Shown here one piece after another: positions 1 to 8,859 of a stretch of DNA of 64,000 bases (positions are counted from its first letter, which is position 1; every line of letters begins with the position of its first letter). The position numbers and the translations under genes are program-made. The notes under the pieces were generated by a model. The model saw only the letters and a program-made list of their open reading frames with translations. It had not been told where the DNA came from and made no database searches. The stretch is from positions 6,157 through 70,156 of the forward strand of contig JBAUII010000053.1 in NCBI GenBank assembly GCA_049682815.1, given 5' to 3'. This DNA comes from DASWID01 sp049682815. GTDB lineage: Bacteria; Desulfobacterota_D; UBA1144; Nemesobacterales; CSP1-2.

Positions 1-32
1 ACCTTTAGATTAAACAAGGAGGACGTAAAAAA

Positions 33-431
33 ATGGCAGAGATTACAAGAGCCGACGTGATCTTGTACCTCGAAGGTGCGAGCATGTTAGAGATCTCGGA
101 TTTAATTAAAGAGGTTGAAGAGAAGTTTGGTGTAAAAGCTGCGGCCCCGCAGATCGCAATGGCACCCGTTGCCGGCGTTGCCGCGGCTGGAGCTGAAAGT
201 GGACCTGCGGAAGCTGAGAAGACCGAGTTTAGCGTAATATTGAAGGCCGTAGGCGAAAATAAAATTCAGGTTATCAAAGCGGTTAGGGAAGTAACTTCCC
301 TCGGTCTGAAAGAGGCAAAAGAGCTCGTTGAAGGGGCTCCAAAGACGGTAAAAGAAGGTGAGAAGAAAGAAAATGCGGAAGCGATCAAGAAGAAACTCGA
401 AGAAGCAGGGGCTACTGTAGAGATTGATTAA
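33..431 (+). CDS. rplL: 50S ribosomal protein L7/L12
   Basis: This 132-residue protein is the acidic stalk protein of the large ribosomal subunit, which recruits translation GTPases. The N-terminal dimerisation region (about 1-35) is followed by an Ala/Pro/Gly-rich hinge (about 36-60) and the conserved C-terminal globular domain, with the typical EAKELVEGAPKTVKEG segment near residues 92-107. The ATG start follows a strong AAGGAGG ribosome binding site at 16-22. It lies directly upstream of rpoB, the classical rplJL-rpoBC order; rplJ would lie just outside the window. Identification is firm. Confidence 0.98.
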   Translation: MAEITRADVILYLEGASMLEISDLIKEVEEKFGVKAAAPQIAMAPVAGVAAAGAESGPAEAEKTEFSVILKAVGENKIQVIKAVREVTSLGLKEAKELVEGAPKTVKEGEKKENAEAIKKKLEEAGATVEID

Positions 432-485
432 GTGGTTCTCGACCAAGCTAATTCAAGGGTTTTGATTTCTATTCCAAAAAAGATT

Positions 486-512
486 GCCAATTCACCGAGC
501 GTAGGAATTGGC
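486..512 (+). promoter_or_regulatory. hairpin in the rplL-rpoB spacer, possible attenuator or processing site
   Basis: A perfect 8-bp inverted repeat (GCCAATTC / GAATTGGC) with an 11-nt loop lies in the 101-bp gap between rplL and rpoB. No T-run follows, so it is not a standard intrinsic terminator. In E. coli this same gap holds an attenuator and an RNase III site, so a similar role is reasonable but inferred from position. Confidence 0.5.
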
Positions 513-532
513 ATATAACAGGGGGTTCAAAG

Positions 533-3500
533 GTGAGTAATAATGGACAAGGCATGTTTAAGATGAGAAAAAGTTTTGCAAAGATCTCTCGGGTTTTGGA
601 AATTCCTCACCTGCTGGATGTGCAGATAAAATCGTATAACGACTTTCTTCAAGCAGATATAAAACCTGACGATCGATTAGATATTGGCCTACACCACGCA
701 TTTAGAATTTCATTTCCTATTGAGGATTATAATGGTAAAGCATCTCTGGAGTATGTGGGCTATAGGATCGATAAGCGTAAGTATGAAGAAAGCGAGTGCA
801 GGCTTAAGGGTTACACTTTTGTTGCACCACTTTATGTTACCTTTCGACTTGTAATATGGGATGCGGGGTCTGAGGGTAATCCTGAAAGAACCATCAGGGA
901 TGTTAAGGAGCAGGAGGTTTATTTTGGTGAAATCCCACTAATGACGGCGAGCGGTGCTTTTATCGTAAACGGTACGGAAAGGGTCATAGTAAATCAACTG
1001 CATCGGTCTCCAGGCGTGTTCTTTGATCAGGTTAAGAAAGACCTGACCTCTGGAAGGGTATCATTCACTGCAAGGATTGTTCCTCAAGATGGTAGATGGC
1101 TGGACTTTGAGTTTGATTCAAAGGAAATTCTTCACGTTAGGATTGACAGAAAGAAGAAGTTTCACGTCACGGTACTTTTGAAAGCACTTGGGCTTAATGC
1201 GAAGCAAATAATGAACTATTATTATCCAGTAGAAACGGTTTATTTTGACTCTGATGGGTTAAGAAAGAGTATGGATCCTGACGTTCTTACTTTTCAGAGG
1301 GCGAGCTCGGATATAATCGACATAAGAACAAAAGAGGTAATTGTTAAAAAGGGTAGAAGATTTGTTCCGAATCTAATAGAGAAGATTAAAATAGCAAAAA
1401 TAGAGCGCATCCCTATTCAGGAAAGCGAATTGATAGGTAGGCCGTTTGCGGATGATGTTGTGGATGAAGAGACGGGTGAGGTATTGGTCAATTTTAATGA
1501 AGAAATAACGGAGGAAAGTCTGCAGACTTTGAAAGAGAAGGGCATAAAAGAAATAAAGACCTTCTATATTGATAACATCTCGGTAGTCGGTTCGATTCGG
1601 AGCACACTATCAGCGGACAAAGTAGAAACTAAAGAGGACGCAATCACCGAAATATACAAGAAGTTCAGACCCACCGATCCTCCAACGCCTCAGGTCGCGC
1701 AAAACTTCTTTAACAATATGTTCTCTAACATCGATACCTACAGGCTATCTCAGGTAGGTCGAATCAAAATAAACTACAAGCTCAATCATGGAGTGCCTGA
1801 TGATGTTCTGACGCTAAGAGACGAGGATATTTTGGAAACAGTCAGGTATTTACTTAACCTGCGAGGAGGAAGGGGTTCGACCGATGATATAGACCATTTG
1901 GGTAACAGGAGGGTGCGTACGGTAGGGGAATTAATTCAGGATCGTTTTTATGCAGGGCTTGAAAGGCTTGGTCGATCGGTAAGGGAAAAGATGGGCTACC
2001 AGGCTATAGAGAATCTCATGCCCAGTGAGCTTTTAATTCCGAAAACTGTCATCACTGTTGTAAAAGAGTTTTTCGCTACCGGTCAGCTCTCTCAATTCAT
2101 GGATCAAACAAATCCACTGTCTGAGATCACTCATAAGAGAAGGCTGAGTGCCCTCGGGCCTGGTGGTCTTACACGTGAGAGGGCAGGATTTGAGGTGCGG
2201 GACGTGCATTCATCACATTACGGAAGAATTTGTCCGATTGAAACCCCTGAAGGTCCTAACATAGGACTAATATCGAGCCTGGGTACATACGCAAAGATTA
2301 ATGAATTTGGATTCATACAGACACCATACAGGGTATTGAAGAACGGGAAGGTCACGAATGAGATAGTTTACTTGAATGCCTTAGAAGAGGAGAAATTTAT
2401 AATTGCGCAGGCAAATGCGCCCTTGGATGACGAAGGCCGGTTAGCATTGGATCTGGTTTCAGCTCGTCACAGGGGTGAATTTCTTATGATTGAACGTGAT
2501 AAAGTTCAATTAATGGATGTGTCTCCGACTCAGCTAGTTTCTGTTTCTGCATCATTAATACCGTTCCTAGAGCACGATGATGCGAACCGGGCTCTTATGG
2601 GTTCAAACATGCAGAGGCAGGCTGTTCCTCTGCTTCGCACCTCTTCCCCGATCGTCGGGACTGGTTTTGAGGGTACAGTGGCAAAGGATTCTGGCGTAAC
2701 TGTGGTTGCTAAGAGGGATGGTATTGTCGAGTATGTGGATGCTGCACGCATAGTTGTACGTGCTACTAGTAATGAGGCCGAAGACGGTGGCGTCGATATT
2801 TACAATCTCATTAAATTCCAAAAGTCTAATCAAAATACATGTTGGAATCAGAGGCAGATCGTCAAAAAAGGGGGGGATGTTGTTAAGGGTGATGTAATCG
2901 CTGATGGTCCGTCCACTGATTTCGGAGAACTCGCACTGGGACAGAATGTTCTGGTTGCATTTATGCCATGGGGTGGATATAACTTTGAAGATGCGATCCT
3001 AATTAGCGAGAGGCTTGTGAAAGAGGATAGGTTTACATCTATTCATATTGAAGAGTTTGAATGTATAGCCAGAGAAACCAAGCTGGGGCGCGAGGAAATT
3101 ACCAGGGACATACCTAATGCAGGTGATGAAGCATTAAGAAACTTGGATGAAAGTGGAATTATTAGAATAGGTGCGGAGGTAAAGCCTGGGGATATATTAG
3201 TGGGGAAGATTTCGCCAAAGGGCGAAACCCAGCTTTCACCTGAGGAGAGATTATTGAGGGCTATCTTCGGAGATAAGGCGGGAGACGTGAAAGATACCTC
3301 TCTGAGGGCTTCGCCAGGTGTTACGGGCACCGTAATTGATGTGAAGATGCTTTTATCCAGGATAGTCGATAAGGATGAACGCGCCAAGAGTATAGAGGAT
3401 CTTGAGATTACAAAGCTCAAGCAGGATAAAGATGATGAGATAAGAATATTAAAAGAGGATGCTTTTCAGCGAATCAAGGAACTGCTTGTTGGTAAGACTG

Positions 3501-4639
3501 CATCTGCGAGACTTATAGTAAACAGGAAAACGATCCTAAAGAAGGGAGATAAGATCATGGAGGACATACTTCGTAACATATCGTTTGAGAAGATCGTTGA
3601 TATAAGTATTGAAAAGGGCGAATCAATTGAGACTGACGTTAACAGGAGTATTGAAAGAGCACTTGAGCAGATTGATTTAGTCAAGCTCGTTTATGATCAA
3701 AGGATATCCAAACTCGTACGTCCAGATGAACTCCCTCCTGGCGTGCTCAAAGTTATTAAGGTCTATGTGGCCGTAAAGAGGAAACTTCAGGTAGGTGATA
3801 AAATGGCAGGTAGGCACGGGAATAAGGGGGTTATATCTAAGATTTTACGACAAGAGGACATGCCTTACCTGCCGGACGGAACCCCTGTGGATATGGTCCT
3901 TAACCCACTTGGTGTACCGTCGAGAATGAATGTCGGTCAGGTTCTGGAAACCCATCTTGGCTGGGCCGCTCAGAAAGTGGGTGAGCAGTTAAATGATCTG
4001 ATTGAAAAAGCGGTTGATTACAATTTTCTCAGGAAAAAGGTCAAAGAATTATATGATTCGAGGAAGATGAGGAAGTTTATCGATGAATTGAGTAATGAGG
4101 AATTATTCGAGGTTGTTAAGACACTTAAGGACGGTATTCCGGTTGAGTCACCCGTCTTTGACGGAGCAACTGAAGGTGAAATAAAAGAAATGCTTATTGC
4201 GGCAGGCCTCCCAGAGGATGGCAAGACAATACTATTCGACGGATTTACTGGTGAACCTTTTGATCAAAAGGTTTCAATTGGGGTGATGTATATGCTTAAA
4301 CTACATCATCTTGTAGAGGAAAAGATTCATGCTCGGGCTATTGGTCCTTATTCGCTTGTGACTCAACAACCGCTGGGAGGAAAAGCCCATTTTGGTGGGC
4401 AGCGACTTGGAGAGATGGAAGTTTGGGCACTTGAAGCATACGGGGCAGCCTACACCCTTCAAGAGTTTCTGACCGTTAAATCTGATGATGTTGTGGGAAG
4501 GACGAGAATATTCGATTCGATCGCGAAGGGCGACAAGAGATTTGAACCCGGTCTACCTGAGTCGTTTAAAGTCCTCCAAAAGGAGCTACAGGCCTTATCA
4601 TTGGATGTCGAGCTCATGGAGGATGTTGTTGAAGGTTGA
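533..4639 (+). CDS. rpoB: DNA-directed RNA polymerase subunit beta
   Basis: This 1368-residue beta subunit forms much of the catalytic cleft of RNA polymerase. The start is GTG; the ATG at 543 is out of frame. The rifampicin region is intact: residues 521-541 match E. coli 513-533 with an offset of 8, including Asp524, His534 and Ser539, so no known resistance change is visible. Other conserved blocks are GPNIGLISSL, AFMPWGGYNFEDAILISE, KMAGRHGNKGVIS and the C-terminal GGKAHFGGQRLGEMEVWALE. It lies 41 bp upstream of rpoC in the usual operon. Length is normal for bacteria. Confidence 0.99.
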   Translation: MSNNGQGMFKMRKSFAKISRVLEIPHLLDVQIKSYNDFLQADIKPDDRLDIGLHHAFRISFPIEDYNGKASLEYVGYRIDKRKYEESECRLKGYTFVAPLYVTFRLVIWDAGSEGNPERTIRDVKEQEVYFGEIPLMTASGAFIVNGTERVIVNQLHRSPGVFFDQVKKDLTSGRVSFTARIVPQDGRWLDFEFDSKEILHVRIDRKKKFHVTVLLKALGLNAKQIMNYYYPVETVYFDSDGLRKSMDPDVLTFQRASSDIIDIRTKEVIVKKGRRFVPNLIEKIKIAKIERIPIQESELIGRPFADDVVDEETGEVLVNFNEEITEESLQTLKEKGIKEIKTFYIDNISVVGSIRSTLSADKVETKEDAITEIYKKFRPTDPPTPQVAQNFFNNMFSNIDTYRLSQVGRIKINYKLNHGVPDDVLTLRDEDILETVRYLLNLRGGRGSTDDIDHLGNRRVRTVGELIQDRFYAGLERLGRSVREKMGYQAIENLMPSELLIPKTVITVVKEFFATGQLSQFMDQTNPLSEITHKRRLSALGPGGLTRERAGFEVRDVHSSHYGRICPIETPEGPNIGLISSLGTYAKINEFGFIQTPYRVLKNGKVTNEIVYLNALEEEKFIIAQANAPLDDEGRLALDLVSARHRGEFLMIERDKVQLMDVSPTQLVSVSASLIPFLEHDDANRALMGSNMQRQAVPLLRTSSPIVGTGFEGTVAKDSGVTVVAKRDGIVEYVDAARIVVRATSNEAEDGGVDIYNLIKFQKSNQNTCWNQRQIVKKGGDVVKGDVIADGPSTDFGELALGQNVLVAFMPWGGYNFEDAILISERLVKEDRFTSIHIEEFECIARETKLGREEITRDIPNAGDEALRNLDESGIIRIGAEVKPGDILVGKISPKGETQLSPEERLLRAIFGDKAGDVKDTSLRASPGVTGTVIDVKMLLSRIVDKDERAKSIEDLEITKLKQDKDDEIRILKEDAFQRIKELLVGKTASARLIVNRKTILKKGDKIMEDILRNISFEKIVDISIEKGESIETDVNRSIERALEQIDLVKLVYDQRISKLVRPDELPPGVLKVIKVYVAVKRKLQVGDKMAGRHGNKGVISKILRQEDMPYLPDGTPVDMVLNPLGVPSRMNVGQVLETHLGWAAQKVGEQLNDLIEKAVDYNFLRKKVKELYDSRKMRKFIDELSNEELFEVVKTLKDGIPVESPVFDGATEGEIKEMLIAAGLPEDGKTILFDGFTGEPFDQKVSIGVMYMLKLHHLVEEKIHARAIGPYSLVTQQPLGGKAHFGGQRLGEMEVWALEAYGAAYTLQEFLTVKSDDVVGRTRIFDSIAKGDKRFEPGLPESFKVLQKELQALSLDVELMEDVVEG

Positions 4640-4680
4640 TGAGTATATGTACAAAAACTTAAGTGGGAGGTAGAGAATAA

Positions 4681-7600
4681 TTGGATATTGAAAACCTATT
4701 TGAGAAACCAAAAAATCCTTCAGAATATAGGGCTGTAAGGATTTCAATTGCATCGCCCGAGAAAGTTAAGGAGTGGTCTTCTGGTGAAGTCAGAAAACCT
4801 GAAACAATAAATTATAGGACTTTCAAGCCTGAAAGGAGTGGGCTATTCTGTGCAAAGATCTTTGGGCCTGTGAAAGATTACGAATGTCTTTGCGGGAAGT
4901 ATAAGAGATTAAAGCACAGGGGCCACACATGCGAAAAGTGCGGGGTTGAAGTCATATCGAGCAAGGTCAGACGTGAGCGAATGGGACATATTGAACTCTC
5001 TTCGCCTGTTGCGCACATTTGGTTTCTTAGAAGCATACCGAGCAGAATAGGCATGCTATTAGATATGACTCTAAAGGAGTTGGAGAAGGTCCTTTACTAT
5101 GAGGCATATGTGGTTCTTGATCCGGGTAGTGCTCCGCTAAAATTTGGGGAGGTTCTCAGTGAGGATAAGTACAGAAGAATCTTAGAGGAATTTGGTCCAA
5201 TTTTTAAGGTTGGAATGGGTGCAGAGACCATAAGGGAAATGCTGAAAAAGATTGATCTTGTTGAACTTTCTGAACAGCTAAAGGCGGAATTAATGAGCGT
5301 GACCTCTCCCATAAAGAGGGCTAGAATAGCGAAGAGGCAAAGAATTGTGGAAGCCTTTAGGCAATCCAAAAACAAGCCGGAGTGGATGATCCTCACCAGA
5401 ATTCCGATACTTCCACCAGACTTAAGGCCTCTGGTACCTCTTGACGGTGGCAGATTTGCTACATCTGATTTAAATGATCTATACAGGAGGGTCATAAATC
5501 GGAACAATCGTCTGAAGAAACTACTTGAGCTCGGAGCCCCAGATATCATTGTGAGAAACGAGAAAAGGATGCTCCAGGAGTCGGTGGATGCATTATTTGA
5601 GAACGGTCGCCGCGGGAGGCCTGTTCTCGGTCATAACCATCGTCCTCTAAAGAGCCTAAGTGACATCATTAAGGGGAAACAGGGGAGGTTTAGGCAAAAT
5701 TTACTCGGGAAGAGAGTCGATTATTCTGGTCGTTCAGTGATTACGGTCGGACCGGAGCTAAAGCTCCATCAATGTGGCCTTCCCAAGCAGATGGCCTTAG
5801 AGCTTTTCAGACCATTTATCTATCAGAAACTCGAAAAATGGGCAGCTGCATCGACTATCAAGATTTCAAAGAAATTAGTTGAGCAGGAGGCACCCATCGT
5901 GTGGGATGCCTTGGATGAAGTCATTAAAGAGCATCCTATTTTGCTAAACCGCGCGCCCACGCTTCACAGATTGAGCATTCAGGCATTTGAACCCATTCTA
6001 ATTGAGGATCTCGCTATACAGATTCATCCACTGGTATGTCCTGCGTATAATGCTGATTTTGACGGAGACCAGATGGCTGTCCACGTACCACTTTCTATTG
6101 AGGCGCAGACCGAATGTAGGACACTCGTAATGTCCACGAATAACATCCTGTCCCCTGCGCATGGAAAACCGATAATACTTCCTACCCAAGATATAGTTCT
6201 TGGTGTTTATTATATGACTAGAGAAATGGTGAATGACAAAGGCGAGGGCAAAATGTTCTCTAGTATTGAAGAGGTCAGGATGGCCTATGACTCGGGCGAG
6301 ATAGGGCTTCACGCAAGGGTAAAGGTCCGGATCGATGAGACAATGCATGATACGACTGTAGGAAGAGTGCTTCTCTATGAGATAATGCCCAGGGTAATAC
6401 CGTTTGATCTAGTGAATAAGGTTATGACAAAACGCGCTATCGAGGAATTGATCGACGGATGTTTTAGGGTTGCAGGAGGTAAGAGCACCGTGCTTCTTGC
6501 TGACCGGCTGCGTACATTAGGCTTTCAGTATTCTACCAAAGCCGGTATCTCAATCTCGATAGATGATATGAAGATACCTATTAAGAAGAAGATGCTTCTA
6601 GATAAGGCTTATGAAGAGGTTGTCAAGGTGCAAAATCAGTACTCGCAGGGGTTAATAACGGATGGCGAGAGATATAACAAGGTAATAGATATCTGGGCCA
6701 AGACTAGCGACGAGGTCGCGCAAGAGATGATGGATGAACTATCTCTCGATGTTTTAAAGGACGGGAAAGACAAGGATAGAAGGGTCCCAAGTTACAATCC
6801 TATATACATGATGATAGATTCAGGCGCAAGGGGAAGTCAAACCCAGGTTCGTCAGCTGGCTGGAATGAGGGGACTGATGGCGAAGCCTTCGGGTGAAATA
6901 ATCGAAACGCCAATCACATCAAATTTTAGGGAAGGATTGACGGTACTTCAATACTTCATTTCAACGCATGGAGCAAGGAAGGGTCTTGCCGACACGGCTC
7001 TCAAGACTGCAAATGCCGGTTACCTTACGAGGAGGCTAATTGATGCCGCACAAGAAGTAATGGTTACCGAATACGATTGCGAGACAAATGAAGGAATCAC
7101 TGTTGGAGATCTAATTGAGGGTGGTGAGATTATTGATAGAGTAAGCGAAAGGATTTTGGGCCGTGTTGCAGTTGAAGATATTAAGGATCCACTGACCGGT
7201 GAAGTTATTGTTAGAAGTAATGATGAGATAGATGAGCATGTGGCTAAGAGGATAGACGAGACTGGGAGCATAACTGAGGTGAAGATTAGATCGGTTTTAA
7301 CCTGCGAGTCTCGGCATGGCGTTTGCATCCTATGTTACGGAAGGAATCTTTCTGCGGGTAAGCTCGTGAACATAGGGGAAGCTGTAGGTATCGTGGCCGC
7401 ACAATCAATTGGAGAGCCGGGAACGCAGCTTACAATGAGAACGTTTCATATAGGAGGAGCTGCCAGCCAGAGGGCAGCCGAGAGTACACTCGACAGTCAA
7501 CACGAGGGAACCGTCAAGCTGTATGGAGTGCGTACTGTCAGGAATAAGGAAGACAGGCTAGTCGTAATAAATCGGACTGGGATTTTAGCCATAGTTGATG

Positions 7601-8766
7601 AAAAGGGTTATGAGCGTGAAAGATATCCGTTAGTTTTGGGTGCACGGTTGGGTGTTGATGAGGGAAAAAAGGTGAAAGAGGGAGCACTCTTAGCGGAATG
7701 GGATCCATACACTACTCCGTTTATCTCTGAGATTACTGGTAAGGTGAGTTACCAGGACTTAGAGCAGGGGATCAGTCTAAAAGAGCAGGTCGACGAAGTT
7801 ACGGGTATATATAAGAAGGTTGTAATTGAATCAAAAAGTCCTGACTTGCATCCTGCCCTGGTTGTGACTGATGGCGGTGGGAAACAGGTTCAATATTCGG
7901 TCCCGATAGGAGCTATTATTGAAAAAAATGAGGGAGAACTTATTTACGCTGGAGATATCGTCGCGAAGATTCCTAGGGCCACGGCAAAGACAAAGGACAT
8001 AACTGGCGGGCTTCCTAGAGTCGCGGAACTTTTCGAGGCAAGGATTCCTAAGGACCCGGCGGTCGTCAGTGAAATAGATGGAATTGTATCTTACGGGAAG
8101 GACCTCAAAGGTAAGCGAAGATTAGTTGTAACACCTGATATCGGGGAAGCTAAGGAGTACCTTGTCCCTCGGGGAAAACATGTACTCGTTAGAGATGGCG
8201 AAAGGGTTTCCTCGGGAGATCAAGTTGTGGATGGTGCGATAAATCCACATGATATTCTCAGAATCCGTGGAGAAAAGGCGCTTGCCAGGTACCTCGTAGA
8301 TGAAATCCAAGAGGTATATAGATTGCAGGGCGTAAAGATAAATGATAAACATATTGAAGCTATTGTAAGACAGATGCTCAAGAGGGTAAGGATTAAAGAT
8401 CCGGGCGACACATCTTTTCTTATGGGTGAGGCGGTGTCAAAACAGGAGTTCTTTGAGGAAAACGAACGAGTAATTTCTCAGGATGGAAGACCAGCCTCGG
8501 CTGAGCCGCTTCTATTAGGTATAACGAGGGCTTCGCTCAGCACGAGTAGCTGGCTTTCCGCAGCGTCATTTCAGGAGACGACTAGGGTTCTCACAGAAGC
8601 TGCTTGCGAGGGAAAGGAGGATCAATTACGGGGACTCAAGGAAAATGTGATTATGGGAAGATTGATTCCCGCAGGCACGGGTCTTCCAATGTACAGATAT
8701 ATCGATGTCGAGGTGCCAGTCCCTGAAATTCCTGTGCCAGTCCCGGTTGAAGAAGAAGTTACCTGA
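4681..8766 (+). CDS. rpoC: DNA-directed RNA polymerase subunit beta'
   Basis: This 1361-residue subunit carries the polymerase active site. The catalytic motif NADFDGDQ is at 457-464, with Asp459, Asp461 and Asp463 binding Mg2+. The first zinc site uses Cys69, Cys71, Cys84 and Cys87; the second uses Cys800, Cys875, Cys882 and Cys885. The bridge helix/trigger loop region (QSIGEPGTQLTMRTFHIGGAA) is intact. The start is TTG, preceded by GGGAGG. The C-terminal tail is rich in Pro/Val/Glu, unlike the conserved core. It is co-transcribed with rpoB. Confidence 0.99.
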   Translation: MDIENLFEKPKNPSEYRAVRISIASPEKVKEWSSGEVRKPETINYRTFKPERSGLFCAKIFGPVKDYECLCGKYKRLKHRGHTCEKCGVEVISSKVRRERMGHIELSSPVAHIWFLRSIPSRIGMLLDMTLKELEKVLYYEAYVVLDPGSAPLKFGEVLSEDKYRRILEEFGPIFKVGMGAETIREMLKKIDLVELSEQLKAELMSVTSPIKRARIAKRQRIVEAFRQSKNKPEWMILTRIPILPPDLRPLVPLDGGRFATSDLNDLYRRVINRNNRLKKLLELGAPDIIVRNEKRMLQESVDALFENGRRGRPVLGHNHRPLKSLSDIIKGKQGRFRQNLLGKRVDYSGRSVITVGPELKLHQCGLPKQMALELFRPFIYQKLEKWAAASTIKISKKLVEQEAPIVWDALDEVIKEHPILLNRAPTLHRLSIQAFEPILIEDLAIQIHPLVCPAYNADFDGDQMAVHVPLSIEAQTECRTLVMSTNNILSPAHGKPIILPTQDIVLGVYYMTREMVNDKGEGKMFSSIEEVRMAYDSGEIGLHARVKVRIDETMHDTTVGRVLLYEIMPRVIPFDLVNKVMTKRAIEELIDGCFRVAGGKSTVLLADRLRTLGFQYSTKAGISISIDDMKIPIKKKMLLDKAYEEVVKVQNQYSQGLITDGERYNKVIDIWAKTSDEVAQEMMDELSLDVLKDGKDKDRRVPSYNPIYMMIDSGARGSQTQVRQLAGMRGLMAKPSGEIIETPITSNFREGLTVLQYFISTHGARKGLADTALKTANAGYLTRRLIDAAQEVMVTEYDCETNEGITVGDLIEGGEIIDRVSERILGRVAVEDIKDPLTGEVIVRSNDEIDEHVAKRIDETGSITEVKIRSVLTCESRHGVCILCYGRNLSAGKLVNIGEAVGIVAAQSIGEPGTQLTMRTFHIGGAASQRAAESTLDSQHEGTVKLYGVRTVRNKEDRLVVINRTGILAIVDEKGYERERYPLVLGARLGVDEGKKVKEGALLAEWDPYTTPFISEITGKVSYQDLEQGISLKEQVDEVTGIYKKVVIESKSPDLHPALVVTDGGGKQVQYSVPIGAIIEKNEGELIYAGDIVAKIPRATAKTKDITGGLPRVAELFEARIPKDPAVVSEIDGIVSYGKDLKGKRRLVVTPDIGEAKEYLVPRGKHVLVRDGERVSSGDQVVDGAINPHDILRIRGEKALARYLVDEIQEVYRLQGVKINDKHIEAIVRQMLKRVRIKDPGDTSFLMGEAVSKQEFFEENERVISQDGRPASAEPLLLGITRASLSTSSWLSAASFQETTRVLTEAACEGKEDQLRGLKENVIMGRLIPAGTGLPMYRYIDVEVPVPEIPVPVPVEEEVT

Positions 8767-8859
8767 TTATGCTTAACTGATATTTAGGATTAGAGTAGCA
8801 GTTTCAAAGGCTCAAGAACCTCGTAGTCCTGTAATATCAACCGCTGTTTCTTTTTCATC